Origin: Hyaloperonospora brassicae
Lineage: Eukaryota; Oomycota; Peronosporomycetes; Peronosporales; Peronosporaceae
DNA: 64,000 nucleotides
Assembly: GCA_947650285.1 (NCBI GenBank)
Contig: CANTFL010000056.1
Coordinates: 248,001 to 312,000, forward strand
Direction: 5' to 3'
Numbering within the stretch: position 1 is the first letter of the stretch; every line of letters starts with the position of its first letter. A model generated the notes under the pieces. The model worked only from the letters and a program-made list of their open reading frames with translations, did no database searches and was not told the DNA's origin. Of the stretch, positions 42,737 through 56,854 are shown piece by piece. A program made the position numbers and the translations under genes.

Positions 42737-43156
42737 TGTATTAGGGTAGCCTGTTACATGAAATTGTCCTTAAGATGATAATGACAAGAAATAATATTAT
42801 ATTGAATATTCTTTAAATTATATCACACAATATGGTGAAATGGTTGGGACGGCCGAATAGTCGACTCATTGGTTGATATCGTGATAATATCAACCCACTT
42901 ATCGCTTCGAATCGCGCGCAATGGGTGGCGAGTAGACGTCATCATACATTCAGTTACATTAGTATAATTAAGTCAGAACAAATAAGAGATACAAGAGTTA
43001 TAGGACTTAATTATATATATAAAATAGTTCTACTATTACTCAAGACAGAGCCTACGGGCTCTGTTTTGTCTATCGCTTCCTTAGTTGCCCTGTGTACGCT
43101 TGACGAGCACACGTTACCCTTGCGTTAAGTTCACGCAAGGGGTGTGCCCCATTGCA
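42737..43156 (+). repeat. Solo LTR of the A/B Gypsy family, diverged
   Basis: Aligns along its length to the LTR of B (TGTATTAGGGTAGCCTGTTACATG at the left, CAAGGGGTGTGCCCCATTGCA at the right). It has an extra hairpin ACAGAGCC-TAC-GGGCTCTGT near 43046. No target duplication is visible. Confidence 0.85.
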
Positions 43157-43870
43157 CTACCGGCTTATTGGTGATTAAGCTGCCTTTGTTAAGACTGATT
43201 TCTTCATGAAAGCGCTCACTCAAATGCGTGATTACCAATACTCATGCATACTCCTATAAATCTTGAATCCGTGTCGCGGGATGATTGAGTCAAGATTACG
43301 GCGAGTCACATGTAATAGATTGATTACAGCTATCTAGTATCACGAATATAATGCTGTTTGCTACGATGCCGACCGTTCGATGAAAAATTGTTTTCGCCTT
43401 ACAGATCGCACACAGAAGGCGAATGTTAATTTGCGTAATCGGATGGGTCCGAGTCCAGTTTTTTGATCGTAGATTACTAAATGAGGATGGTTGGAAAAGC
43501 TGTATCAATGGCTTGAAAATCGGTACAAACAGGCTTTTGAGAAGAAGAATAGCGAAGTAGATTTACACAATGTTTCTACTTATTAAAAAGTTGCTGACGT
43601 AATATAAGCAGGTGCTTGTAATCGGACAAGACGAATGGACATAGACGGAACGAATAACAAACAAAATATCTCGAGCGACACATTCAAAAGATCAAGCAAC
43701 AACCAACTCATTTATTCGAAAAATGTTAAATGCGTTACCTACTCTCCGACGCTAAGTATGTACTCGGGCGTAGCACCGGACGGTGCCGGGAAGGCCATCG
43801 CCGAATCATCATAAATGGTGTTCCAGTTGTGTAGTCTTGACATCAGCTGCGGCGCTAGCGATCAGTGTTG
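43157..43870. other. Gene-poor DNA
   Basis: I see no supported gene or repeat here; short frames lack motifs. Confidence 0.35.
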
Positions 43871-43875
43871 TAAGG

Positions 43876-44213
43876 CTACACGCACCCTTTGTTGCAGCAA
43901 CTTAGAACATCAGGTTGGATTTGGTGATTATCCTCGGAGCAACATTTCGTAATTTTCACGACGTCTTTATATACGAACTTTTGACAATTGTCCGCGTCCG
44001 CGCAGCTATTGGTGAAGCAGAAACTTTGACAGCAACCTTCGAATCCATACTAGTCTCCAGGAAATCTTTCGTTGCAAGGTTTGCATAGCCACGCTGAAAT
44101 CCCGTATAAAGATCCTCGCAGAAACCCGTCCACTTACACGTAAATGCTGGAATCTGACTCGTGGCAGGGCAGACGACATTTGCGACGAACATAGCAACAC
44201 CACAGGCCTTCAT
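43876..44213 (-). pseudogene. Small cysteine-rich secreted-type protein, frame broken
   Basis: The ATG at 44213 starts a hydrophobic N-terminus (MKACGVAMFVANVVCPATSQ) compatible with a signal peptide, then more Cys. Near 44047 the Cys-rich coding moves to another frame, readable from 44046 to a UAG at 43876, with adjacent Cys pairs and single Cys spaced as in disulfide-rich secreted proteins. Either a small indel or an unrecognised intron separates the halves. Oomycetes secrete many such proteins, but I cannot name the family or a function. Confidence 0.4.
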
Positions 44214-44417
44214 GTCAACCAGTAATATCAGCTAGACGTACAGAATCGGTGGGCGGATGGCGAAAGTCGAAATGACACGTTAAAGAATATGCGTGAGCGT
44301 CCCTCGGACAGGCCACGTGTCCATAATCTAGCGACAGGACCGTAATGCGATTTAGCAACTGGCATCCCATACGCGCACTCGTGCGGTACGACCAAGCGAC
44401 GAGTCAACTGTCCTATC

Positions 44418-44553
44418 TGTCACGGGGCACACCTTTGCGTGAATTTAACGCAAGGGTTTTGGAGCGCCCGACAGACGCACACGAGACAAGCGAGGAAGTG
44501 TAGATAAGGCAAAAGTAAAAAATGTTGTATTAATATAATTAAGTCTTTAACCA
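44418..44553 (-). repeat. Older LTR of the A/B family, left part (interrupted by element C)
   Basis: TGTCACGGGGCACACC ... followed by the usual LTR sequence in minus orientation, up to the target duplication CTTTC. It continues at 52545-52797 beyond element C. Confidence 0.88.
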
Positions 44554-44558
44554 CTTTC

Positions 44559-44950
44559 TGTAACGGGGCAGCACGTTACATGGAATTGTCACTTTAAGGA
44601 AAGTGACAATAAAGAATATAAAGTTGAATATTCTTTGAACAATATCACCAAAGAGGTGATATTGAAGGGTCGACCAAAGAGTCTGTTCATTGGTTGATAT
44701 CCGGATGATATCAACCCACCAATCGCCGCAAGACGCGCGCAATGAGTGGTGACGAGACGTCACCATACATCCAGTTATATTAGTATAGTTAAAGTAAGTC
44801 AAACGAAGAGACAGTAGTTTAAAGACTTAATTATATTAATATAACAGTTCTGCTTTTACCTTACCTACGCTTCCTCGCTTGCCACGTGTACGTCCGTCGG
44901 GGCACCCAAAACCCTTGCGTTAAGTTCACGCAAGGGTGTGCCCCGTTACA
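44559..44950 (+). repeat. Element C 5' LTR
   Basis: TGTAACGGGGCAGCACGTTACA at the left, GCCCCGTTACA at the right; primer site at 44953-44965. Confidence 0.95.
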
Positions 44951-44994
44951 CCTGGTAGCACTTTGTAGACCTTCCAAGGACCACATCATCCAAC

Positions 44995-46149
44995 ATGTTC
45001 ATGTTGGATGAAGAAGACACCTTTCACGCCACGCGTGAAGGGTTTACCCATTTGAGTGACATCGAATGGGGTGCGGTAGAACGAGTGAGTTCTACCGTAG
45101 GCGAACTCGCCATCAGCGCCATGTTGGAGTCTCTAGACAGAGACCAACAACATGCTGCTATTGCCAAGTTCATTCAGAATGAACTTGCTCTCGAGAGGGA
45201 GAAAGTAGCCTTGCTTCACCAGCAAGGCTCTCAACAGGCCGAGCAGTTGTGATAACTCGGTGCTCAACAGACGGAGCTGTTGAGACAGCAGCAATTCCAT
45301 GCTGCTGTGGGCGGGACGGCGCATGCGCGTCGTCCCGAAGTCATGATAGTTGACATCTCCAAGTACAGTGGAGTCCCGGAGGACTCCCTGTTACTATGGT
45401 TTGTCGAACTCGACAGAGCCCTAAGGGCTCGTCGCGTCGAAGATGAGCAAATGAAACTCACATTTGCTCAGACCCACTTGGCAGGGCGTGCCAAAACTTG
45501 GTCCCTGGGACTCGAGAGTAGCGACCCAAACGTGTTTAGGTCGCTAGATGACTTCAAGTCCCGGCTCAGACAAACGTTTGAGCCTCTACGGGCTGAGTTC
45601 AGGGCTCGTTCAGAGCTCCTGAAACTGAAGCAGGGTAAGCGTGATGTGCACGCTTACGCACAACATATACGACTCCTTGCGAGTAGTATAACTCCTAACC
45701 CAGTACATGAACACACGTTGATTACGGTGTTCATGCAAGGGCTCGCAGAGGGGCCCGTCAGGAGCCATCTGTTCCGCCTTGAGCTGAATACGCTGGAAGA
45801 AGCGATATCAGCCGCGGAACAGGAAGACTTTAGCATGAGACAGGCTCATGCTAGCTCAAACTCTTACCGTCCACCGAGACGACAAGAGATCGGAGGTCTA
45901 GAACCAATGGACCTCTGCTATGTTGAGAGCGAGAGACCTCGCTCTTCGAGCAACAAGCGATTGCAGAGGTGCAATCGCTGTCAGAAGTTAGGGCACTACG
46001 CATACGAGTGTAGTGCTCCACGCCCAGTACCAAACAGTACTGAGCGAAATGGACGACCTTTTGCCAGAAAGGGCAATGGGCGTGGGTCCAGCGCTGTTGC
46101 AAAGCCGCAACAGCGAGACGGACCATCAAAAAATGGTCGGGGTAAGTAG
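44995..46149 (+). pseudogene. Element C gag
   Basis: Same organisation as B: N-terminus 44995-45249, double stop UGA UAA at 45250-45255, capsid-like domain and CCHC knuckle to 46149. No other lesion. The slippery A AAA AAT is at 46128-46134 with the protease in the -1 frame. Confidence 0.88.
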
Positions 46150-46199
46150 GGGCGGAGCGCCCTACTGACCCAGCAACCTCAAGAGAATTTGCAAATCTC

Positions 46200-47363
46200 T
46201 TGACGAAAGTTGCTCCAGATACACAATCATTGTGTGTCTCTGCACCTGGTGATGACGTTTCGCTCATCACCTTGAAGTTGGAAGCGACAAATGATTTGTC
46301 GCTTCGTGCCCTAGTAGACTGTGGGGCGTCGAACAACTTTGTTCGTCGCCAGCCACTAGAGGGTCGTAGGCTCAAGTTCGTTGAGCGCGACATTCCCCTC
46401 ACAAGGATGACGGTGCGCCTTGCAACAGGCGCATCGATAACCGTTGAGAAACGTGTAGTAGGAATCCACTACACGTTAGAGGGCGAACAGTACGATGATG
46501 ACTTCATCGTACTAGATCTGGATGACAAATTTGATGTCATCCTGGGATTACCTTGGCTCAGAAAGTACGAGCCAAGGGTGAGATGGCAGCATCGATCCGT
46601 GAAGATGCCTGCTGCTTGTTCATCAGATGGCCATCTGATGAACATCTTGGAGCGTCCACAAGCGTGTGGATGTTCTGCGAGTGAGTGCGATGGCCTCACT
46701 TGCGGTACGGTCGTTAGCACGACTGCACAAGATCACAGTGTAGTTGATCACTACACTGTGGAGCAAGCTCCCGGCGGCTGTACAGATGTACAGGCTGCGC
46801 CGAATGTCCACCACTCGAATAAGTCGAGTGGACCGGGACATGGATGCATGCCTAGCGGGCAGCATCTTAGAAGAAAGAAACCTGTTGCCCCCAAGGGGCA
46901 ACATGAAAATCCTAGGTCGACTGGAGAGTCGACCGTGGAGGATCGGTGCCTGACTGTGGTTGCACAGCCACAGTCGGAAGACGTCGAGGGAATAGGTACC
47001 CACGTTCTTGAGAAAATAATAACTCAAGAGTCACTTGCTAAGGGATCAGGCCCTCAGCAACTTGAGGAAGCAAGTTCCCAGGAAGAAACCGAGACGTTGA
47101 ACGTTTTGGTTAATGACGGATCAAGCGTAGGTGCTTATACGCTTGATCTGATTGTGCCTCCGAAGTTGAATTCGGAGATAACTCAGCTGCCAACGCTAGA
47201 ACCGGAACGGTTCTTGCGTGATCTGCATAGTGGCAAAGTCAAGCAGATCTGCATACTCGTCACAGAGGATGAGTATGTGGCCGATATTCGGTCAGCAACA
47301 GTATTTGCTGAGAACGAACGGAGTTCTCAGCAGCTCATCGATGGACGAAAGTGGCATCGATAA
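46200..47363 (+). CDS. Element C protease, linker and RT start
   Basis: DCGA-type protease and linker as in A and B. Where A, B and D have UGA between protease and RT, this copy has CAG, so the frame runs on (SEITQLPTLEPERFL) into the RT N-terminus. It ends at 47363 because of an extra base near 47323. Confidence 0.85.
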   Translation: MTKVAPDTQSLCVSAPGDDVSLITLKLEATNDLSLRALVDCGASNNFVRRQPLEGRRLKFVERDIPLTRMTVRLATGASITVEKRVVGIHYTLEGEQYDDDFIVLDLDDKFDVILGLPWLRKYEPRVRWQHRSVKMPAACSSDGHLMNILERPQACGCSASECDGLTCGTVVSTTAQDHSVVDHYTVEQAPGGCTDVQAAPNVHHSNKSSGPGHGCMPSGQHLRRKKPVAPKGQHENPRSTGESTVEDRCLTVVAQPQSEDVEGIGTHVLEKIITQESLAKGSGPQQLEEASSQEETETLNVLVNDGSSVGAYTLDLIVPPKLNSEITQLPTLEPERFLRDLHSGKVKQICILVTEDEYVADIRSATVFAENERSSQQLIDGRKWHR

Positions 47364-49318
47364 GAAGACCGGGATTGAGCGATACACGTCTCAATCCTGG
47401 GAGTCACTTCAGGCAAATCCTTTGTATAAGGATTTGATCGAATCCAGGGATGTTTTCCCTGAAACCGTACCTTGCGAGTTGCCTAAGGACAAAGGCACTC
47501 GACACGAGATCGAGCTCAAACCGGGCTCGAAATATTGTGTCATGAAGCAGTGGCCAATTCCTCGTGAACAAGTGATAGCGATCGACAAGTTCTTTGCCGA
47601 TCGCTTAGCGGCGGGCCATGTGAGGAAATCCACTTCCCCTCACAGCTCTCCGACCTTCTGTGTGCGAAAGGCCACAGGAGGGTGGCGGATAGTGCACGCA
47701 TTCAACAAATTGAATGCTGCAACGGTACCGGATTAGACGCCGATACCGAGGAAGGACGTAATCATAGATGGTATGTCAAAGAGTACCATCTTTTCGTCCA
47801 TGGATTTGATGGATGGATTCTATCAGATCCTGATGCGTGAACGGGACGTCCCGTTCACGGCATTGAGTACCCCCCAGCGGGATGCTGTGGGAGTGGCTAG
47901 TGATGCCACAGGGGCTGAGTAATGCCCCTGCAACATTCAACAGATGTGTAACAAATCTGTTGAGACCGGTGCGAGACGTCGCACCGAGTTACTTCGACGA
48001 TGTGTTCGTCCATAGCCGAGCTATGGACGGAAAGACGGACGTTGAAGTTCACAGAACTCACATTCGTCAGGTTCTTCAACTTATGCGCACGCATAAGTCG
48101 TACGCCAATCTTAAGAAGTGTTTCTTCGCGGCAAGCGAAGTACCACTTCTTGAGTGCATCGTGGGCAAACACGGCGTACGCCCTTATCTCGAAAAGAGCA
48201 AGGCGATCACCGACTGGCCAGTGCCAGTCAATGTCAAGGGACTAAGGAAGTTCCTTGGCTTAGCGGCGTACTTACATAAGTACTCGCGCAATTACGCCGA
48301 GATGACTATTCATCTTTCTTGCTTTCTCAAGAAAAATGTCAAGTGGTCATGGAACGCTGAGTGCCAGCGTTCCTTTGAAGGTATCAAGCAAAGCTTGATG
48401 CAATCGCCGATCTTGGCGATTGCAGATCAGGACAGACCATTTCATGTGGTCTGTGACGCCAGCGATTTCGCAATCGGCTGTGCGTTGATGCAGTATGACA
48501 CAGACGGCGCAGAGGGCGTCGTCTTCTATCAATCACGTCAGCTGCAAGCAGCTGAGCGTAATTATCCAGTGCATGACAAGGAACACCTTTCCATGGAGTA
48601 CGCACTGGCTAAGTTCCGGGTCTATCTCGTCGGAGATAGACCATTCATCGTCTATACGGACCATGCGTCACTACGCACAGCCGTAAACAGTCCACACCTC
48701 TCGCGAAGGATGACGAGGTGGCTATCTTTCTTCGCGGAGTATCACTTCTCCGGGGAATACAAACCAGGACGACTCAACGTCGTTGCTGATGCGCTATCAC
48801 TTCGGCCCGATTTCGAGGCAACGACCCTAGTCAACAGTGAGGCCTTGCCCACTGTTGCGGCACTGTCAGTCAGTGTGCCGTCGTCGCATTTACTCGATGA
48901 CGTGCGGAAGGCATACGCAGGAGACACGAATCTCCTTCCTTTGATTAGTCACCTTGCGAACCCATCCCGGAAATCCTTGTCGGATTTGCCGGCCTTGTAC
49001 CGTTCCTCTTTGGATCGGTACACTACTCGCAATGGCCTGCTGTACTATACAGCAGTTGCCGACGACACGCCTCGTGTCGTCGTTCCCGATCATGATGAAT
49101 TGCGATTACGCATCATGTTCGAGTGTCACGATGCGCCCTCAGGCGGTCATCGTGGCCGAGAAAAGACTAACCTTACGGTAAGTCGTGACTATGACTGGCC
49201 CCGCCAGTATCAGTTTGTCTGCAAGTACATTCCATATTGCGAGGTTTGTCAACGGGTGAAGCCCAGTCCTTCATTCCGTGCGCCACTACAACCTCTGCCA
49301 GTCCCGACAGAGTGTTGA
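47364..49318 (+). pseudogene. Element C RT-RNase H and integrase start
   Basis: Open to UAG at 47734-47736 (TVPD-stop, shared with D). An extra C near 47875 then shifts the frame, and 47882-49318 is open. It covers MPQGLSNAPATFNRC, YFDDVFVHS, RNase H and the zinc domain, to a UGA at 49316. It has several amino-acid changes against A and B in the thumb (ECIVGKHGVRPYLEK), also found in D. Confidence 0.88.
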
Positions 49319-51042
49319 GAGTCCGTGTCCATGGACTTCGTCTTCGGGTTTCCCGAAGACACTCACAAGAATAATGGTATTCTTGTGTTTGATGACCGAT
49401 TCAGCAAGATGGTCCATCTTGCTGCTGTACCCGAGTTGATCAAGGCTCAAGGTTGTGCTCGTGTCTTTCTCGACACGGTCTTTAGACTCCACGGGTTACC
49501 CCGTGAACTCGTATCCGACCGTGACCCTCGGTTCACGGCGGAATTTTGGCAAACCGTGTTCCATACTCTCGGAACACGATTGAAGATGTCCACTTCTGAC
49601 CATCCAGAAACAGATGGACGGACAGAACGTGCGAACCGTGTCCTCGAAGAGATACTTCGATAATAGGTTCACTCGTTTCGAGTTGGAGCGAATTCCTACC
49701 CATGGTGGAATTTGCCATCAATAATTCGGTGCATGCTTCAACCCAGCACGCACCGTTTTACGTGAATGGTTTACGCCATCCACGTGTGCCTGCCCTTCTA
49801 GAGTGTGACTTTTGGAGAAGGGGGGGGACTCGCTCGAGCAAAAACCGTTCTGGCTCTTGCTCATCACGTGTATACGCTAACGTCGTCACGTATGCTGACG
49901 ATGTTGATCAGGTCTACATCGATGAAGAAAATCACCGCAATAATAGCGGCGACGCTATTACTGACTCGGATGATGATGACGATGCTGGTATATTCAGCAT
50001 CGCCAACGATTATTCCAGTGAGGAAGAATACAACCTCGCTGAAGAAGAGAGCAATCTCTTAGCAGTGCGCACAAAGCGCACTGAAAGACACAACAACGAT
50101 TCAGCAGAGAGCTTCCTGCTGAATCGAGAAGCGGTAGACCGCTTCGTCTAAGACTCCATCGTAAATGCGGTGGATCGTCAGAAACGAAACGCAGGCAAGA
50201 ATGGAAGAGCAAATGTTCTTTCATTTAAGGTTAACGACCTAGTACTACTGTCTACGGTAAACTTACCTGGACATGTAGTCACTAGTGTCGGCAGTAGTAA
50301 ACTACTGCCGAAATACATTGGGCCATTTCGAGTGTTGCATCGCAAGCGCAATGCATACACACTCGAATTGCCACGCAGGATGCGCACGCATCCTACGTTT
50401 TACGTGGGGAGGCTTAGGTCGTACTGTCAGTACGAGCCTTCTTCTTCCGATGAAGATAGCCCCCACGTTCAAGAACATCCATCAAGTTCTTGAGTTCGCG
50501 CTCCAGACGATCCGTCTGTTCGCGCAGATATGATACCTCGGAACTCAACCGAGATATCTCCTCGCGAGCTGTCGCCAGCTCGCCGAATAGGGAGCGGACA
50601 TCCCGCTCGACCTGAAGCTGCGCTGTGGCATAATCCGCGCGGTCTCTCGCCCGATCAGCCTCGTGACCCTTGCGGTTCTTCCGCACGGTATCGGTCAAAG
50701 CGTAGCGCCGGTCGCGCTCTTGCTTCAAGTCATCGCGCAATTCATCGATTGCACGATCCATCTCGTAAGGGTCGAGATGGTGAACCGAATCATCTGGAGG
50801 AGGTCTTTCCTCCTCCACCACATCCTTTGGTGGATGCTCACGGTGATCAACGCTTTCTAGTGGAGCGTATCTTTAATCACCGTGACGATTCAGGATCAAG
50901 GACGAGCTACCTCGTCCATCGGCGGGGGTATCCACCCTCTTGGAACAGCTGGGAGCCCCGCTCTCAGCTGTTGATGGATGTTGAAGGTCTCGTCCGCCAG
51001 TATGACGAGACCCATCCGATGAGTCCTGTGGTCCATCGGTAA
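49319..51042 (+). pseudogene. Element C integrase core to chromodomain
   Basis: Core at 49325-49660, double stop at 49661-49666 (shared with B and D). The acidic insertion is at 49880-50080, with a UAA at 50149 (shared with D). GPF-type domain and linker at 50170-50520, then chromodomain to 51042. The chromodomain start reads [12 protein letters not shown], so the Gln-Trp of LVQWRGY is changed. Confidence 0.87.
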
Positions 51043-52019
51043 ACACGCGCCCTAGGCGCTTGTAGACGGATTGCAAGTTTGCAATCGCGTCACACATCTC
51101 AGCCGAGATGTGTGCCCTTCCCCAGGGCGAATTTAGGGAATGCACATCCCTATGTGCACGCTGCGAGTTGTCGGCACAGCTCGCACAAGGGTCTCCCCGT
51201 GTAAGGCAAGGAATGTCTGCCTCACTCGAAAAACGATGCAGCCGGTACCTTGCACCGGTTGGCGTTCGCTTTTCCAACTTTATGCTTACCTCATCAAGTT
51301 TCTTGATCCACCCTTCTTGTCCAAAATTCTTGACGTTTTGGACGAACGCGTTCCACGCAGCCAAAAGCGATGTTTTGTCACGATTTTGGTTGCTGTTGTA
51401 CCATCGATGTCTAAGGAAGACATCGAGATAAAAGTCTTCCTCAGTGCGAAAGTTCTTCGCGCTGGAACTCAAGCCGTGAAGCTCAATTGCATCGAATAAG
51501 GGATTCGATGGTGTTGGCCTGTCTCGTGAGACAAGCTATTAATGAGCCGTTCGGGCAAACGCCACGGCTTCGACTCATCACGCTTCACAGTGGTACCCTT
51601 GTCGGTACCACGGCTCCCAGATTGACGACGGCTCGCGCCATCGTCATCACGCTCGTGCGAAGACGCACGAGCCGGCGGTGGTGAAGAATAGAGCTCACCA
51701 CCCTGATCATCATCATCATCACTGCCGAACAGACTGTGATGCAAATCACGAGTCCGTTCGTTCGGCAGTGGTCTTGGCGAATACTGAGGCGTCGTCGGTG
51801 AGCGAGACGCCTCTGGAGCATTGCCCGAGTCAGACACGTCTAACTCGCCAGAGTAGATGACCTCTACATCAGGGTCATCGTGCCCACGCGGCGTGTACCG
51901 CGTGCACCTGCAGCACATGTTGCTGCAGGCGAAGAAGAAGCAGCAGACGACGAATCGTCTGCCGCAGAGGCTGGCACAGCACCGGGCTGTGTGGGTCTTG
52001 GGTCACCTCGCATAGACAT
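50414..52019 (-). pseudogene. Antisense gene of element C
   Basis: ATG at 52019 (MSMRG), but one base is missing near 51897, so the frame breaks early. A one-base loss near 51502 breaks it again. The conserved middle is open to the UAA at 50873-50875 and the coiled coil from 50821 to 50414 lies in the same frame. Confidence 0.65.
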
Positions 52020-52148
52020 GTTACATATGCGAGGTCAAGCGGAAAGTGAAAGGAACGAACCCAACAAGTGCTACCTATCCCAATGGTGGCCAATGGGTGG
52101 CCGCCATATTATCGATAGTCACACGGGGATATCAGTTAAGGGGGGTGA

Positions 52149-52539
52149 TGTAACGGGGCAGCCCGTTACATGAAATTGTCACTTTAAGGAAAGTGACAAT
52201 AAAGAATATGAAGTTGAATATTCTTTGAACAATATCACCAAAGAGGTGATATTGAAGGGTCGACCAAAGAGTCTGTTCATTGGTTGATATCCGGATGATA
52301 TCAACCCACCAATCGCCGCAAGACGCGCGCAATGAGTGGTGACGAGACGTCACCATACACTCAGTTATATTAACATATTTAAGTTAAGTCAAACAGAGAG
52401 ACAGTATTTAAAGGACTTAATTATATTAATATAACAGTTCTGCTTTTACCTTACCTACGCTTCCTCGCTTGCCACGTGAACGTCAGTCGGGGCACCGAAA
52501 CCCTTGCGTTAAATTCACGCAAGGGTGTGCCCCGTTACA
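52149..52539 (+). repeat. Element C 3' LTR
   Basis: 391 bp, preceded by polypurine tract GTTAAGGGGGGTGA (52135-52148) and followed by CTTTC. Confidence 0.95.
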
Positions 52540-52544
52540 CTTTC

Positions 52545-52797
52545 TCTCTGTTTGACTTAACTTATTTATACTGATCGAACTGAATGTATGACGACGCCTC
52601 GTCACCACCTATTGCGCGCGTCGTGCGGTTATTGGAGGGTTGATATTGTCAAGATATCAACCAATGAGCAGAATCTTTGGTCGACCCATCAATATCACCA
52701 CTATTGAATATATTGTTAAAAGAATATTCAACATAATATTATTAATTGTCATTATCTCTCAAATTACAATTTTTATTTTTCGGGCTGCCCCGTTACA
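52545..52797 (-). repeat. Older LTR of the A/B family, right part
   Basis: Continues 44418-44553 across element C: same hairpin blocks in minus orientation, ending GGGCTGCCCCGTTACA at 52797. The rejoined LTR is about 390 bp. Its outer flanks show no clear target duplication. Confidence 0.88.
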
Positions 52798-53778
52798 CAA
52801 TTCCTAGTCGCATCGTTAGTTAGTGGTACGTGCTCTATTGACAATTCCATCGAAGCTACACTCCGCTACAAAATCAAAGATGTAATCTTTTCTGATGCAA
52901 ACATTGCAACCATGCATAGAACAGGTGTGATGTCTTTGATTGTGATAAGCTGGCTATGCAAGGGTATATCACCGTCTGATCTTAATTGCACCGCTGTTTT
53001 TACTTTCATAAGGACTCAACGCGTAGTCGATATAGCGACAAAATGGGGACTTGGTACATTCAGCGCACTAGACAAAGTGTACACTATTGCATGCTTACAC
53101 ACATGCAATCGTTGCTTTATATGTATTTTGACGGTGCGTTGAGGCATGAGGCCCCAGTCTTGTGACAAATTGAAGATAAGTAATTGATTTATATGGCAAA
53201 TACCCACGCAAGGTCTGCCCTATGAACACAAGCAACGAATAGACAGCGTGTGAGGCACATTCACACAGCGAGTCGACATCTTATGATAGACTTATTCTAC
53301 CAACGTCAGATTCAGTTGACGCTTCACAGACTATTAATCTGACACCTCTCGGGCTGTGTAGCCTTTTTTTCATTTGTGCTAGAAGGTATTTCGAGCATGC
53401 CGTAAGAAATACACATCTAACTTTCGTAATAAATATTGAAGACAATCGTCCCACGCAATATGGAGGACCCGAACGAAGTGCTTGCCGTCTGAAAGCCTCA
53501 ACCTGCTTCCACTTCTTCCCGTCACCGTGCTGCTGACTGTAGGGCGTTTAGCGGTGTATTTGATGCGAGAATATGATCCATATAGACTGTCCGGTATTTC
53601 CACGCATAACCTATTCGGTTCTTGATGTGAAAAGTATTAAAATCTTTGTTTGGTCTGTGCTAGCGAGCGGAAGCTAAGGCCCCACCACGATCGAGCTTTG
53701 TTGTTAGCGTTTCGCTATGTCGCTTTCCTGACCAAGCTCATCCGTTTGCGGTTACTGAGACGAAAGTCTAGTTCTTTG
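52798..53778. other. Gene-poor DNA
   Basis: I see no gene or repeat I can support. Confidence 0.35.
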
Positions 53779-54178
53779 TGAAACGGGGTGAGCCCGTTAC
53801 GTAAAAGTTGGTGCGAAATTGCCAAATTTTGGGTATTATCTATTTTCAATAAAACTTAAAACAACGTCACTTGAAGAGGTGACGTTGTCTGAATATTAAA
53901 TTCCAAGGGTAATATTCGTGGGTGCTCCACTTTATTGATGTACACGTTACATCAACCAGATTAACCACCAATCACTGCTAGACGCGCGCAATGGGTGGTG
54001 AGCACAAGTCCCACATAAGTGATGGTAGTTTAATATAGTTAGAACAAGACCAAGATGTTTTCGATAGGAAAACATAACTATATAAAACACCAGTTCTACT
54101 ATGTCCTTAAACGAAAGTCTTCAGCTTCCGCTACTTGCGTGCGCTTCCTCACACGTGTACGTCATGTCGGGTGCACTT
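53779..54178 (+). repeat. Highly diverged LTR of the A/B family
   Basis: TGAAACGGGGTGAGCCCGTTACG at the left, then the same order of blocks as B (GACGCGCGCAATGGGTGGTGA, CACCAGTTCTACTA, CTTCCTCACACGTGTACGTC). The sequence has diverged but the hairpins persist: ACAACGTCAC/GTGACGTTGT (53861-53870 and 53879-53888) and TTGATGTA/TACATCAA (53935-53942 and 53948-53955). The right end is lost. Confidence 0.8.
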
Positions 54179-56152
<1,974 letters not shown>

Positions 56153-56308
56153 AAAAAAGTCAAGTGGGAATACTGCTTGCGGTCAAAGACCATGCGATGA
56201 TGAATTGACATGCTTGTCTGCAGTATTACTTAGTTGTTCCCTCAACACGCCGTCCTCTGTGCCACGCCCTATAATCCAGCCCCGCCTGTTGCCCGCACAT
56301 CATGACTG

Positions 56309-56727
56309 TGTAACGGGGCACCAACGACAACAGACTGGTCAACCAGTACGGAGTTTACTATCACTGACTGTAATGATAGTCAGTGCCCAGCTAGGTGGAG
56401 AACTACAGAGACGAAGATAGAACGAATAAGGTGAAAGACTCTAGTCGTGGAAAAAAATAAAACTGTTATTAATGTAATTAAGTCCCATAACTATTGTATC
56501 TCTGTTTGTCCTGACTTAATTATACTAATGTAACTGAATGTATGATGACATCTACTCACCACCCATTCCGCGCGTTTTGCAGCGATTGGTGGGTTAATAT
56601 CAGACTCTTCGGTCATCCCAACAATATCACCATGCGAGTGATACTGTTAAAAGAATATTCAACCTCATATTCTTTAGTGTCAATTTCTTCTAAAGGACAA
56701 TTTCATGTAACGGGCTACTTCGGTACA
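56309..56727 (-). repeat. Element D 3' LTR
   Basis: TGTAACGGGGCACCAACG ... GGGCTACTTCGGTACA. Shares the central blocks of the A/B LTR (CGCGCGTTTTGCAGCGATTGGTGGG) but has a different left part with its own hairpin ACTATCA-ctgactgtaa-TGATAGT near 56358-56380. Moderately diverged from 63556-63998, so the insertion is older than A or B. Confidence 0.9.
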
Positions 56728-56854
56728 TCATCCTACCTTAACTGATAGTCACCGTGTGACTATCTAACGTTGTGGTCACCCGTTGGATGCCAACAAGACG
56801 GAAAGCACTTGTTGGTCAGATTCATTCATTCTGACTTTGCCTCGCAAAGTTAAC

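Larger units (their letters stand above)
44559..52539 (+). mobile_element. Gypsy element C (chromodomain type, antisense gene)
   Basis: A plus-strand copy, 7,981 bp, with target duplication CTTTC (44554-44558 and 52540-52544), inserted in an LTR of its own family in the opposite orientation. LTRs are 392 and 391 bp. It is the most damaged of A-C: several indels in pol and a deletion in the antisense gene. Confidence 0.95.

Noticed and set aside
42737..43156. Miniature inverted-repeat DNA transposon
   Set aside because: It has inverted ends but aligns over its length to the LTR of the A/B Gypsy elements, so it is a solo LTR.
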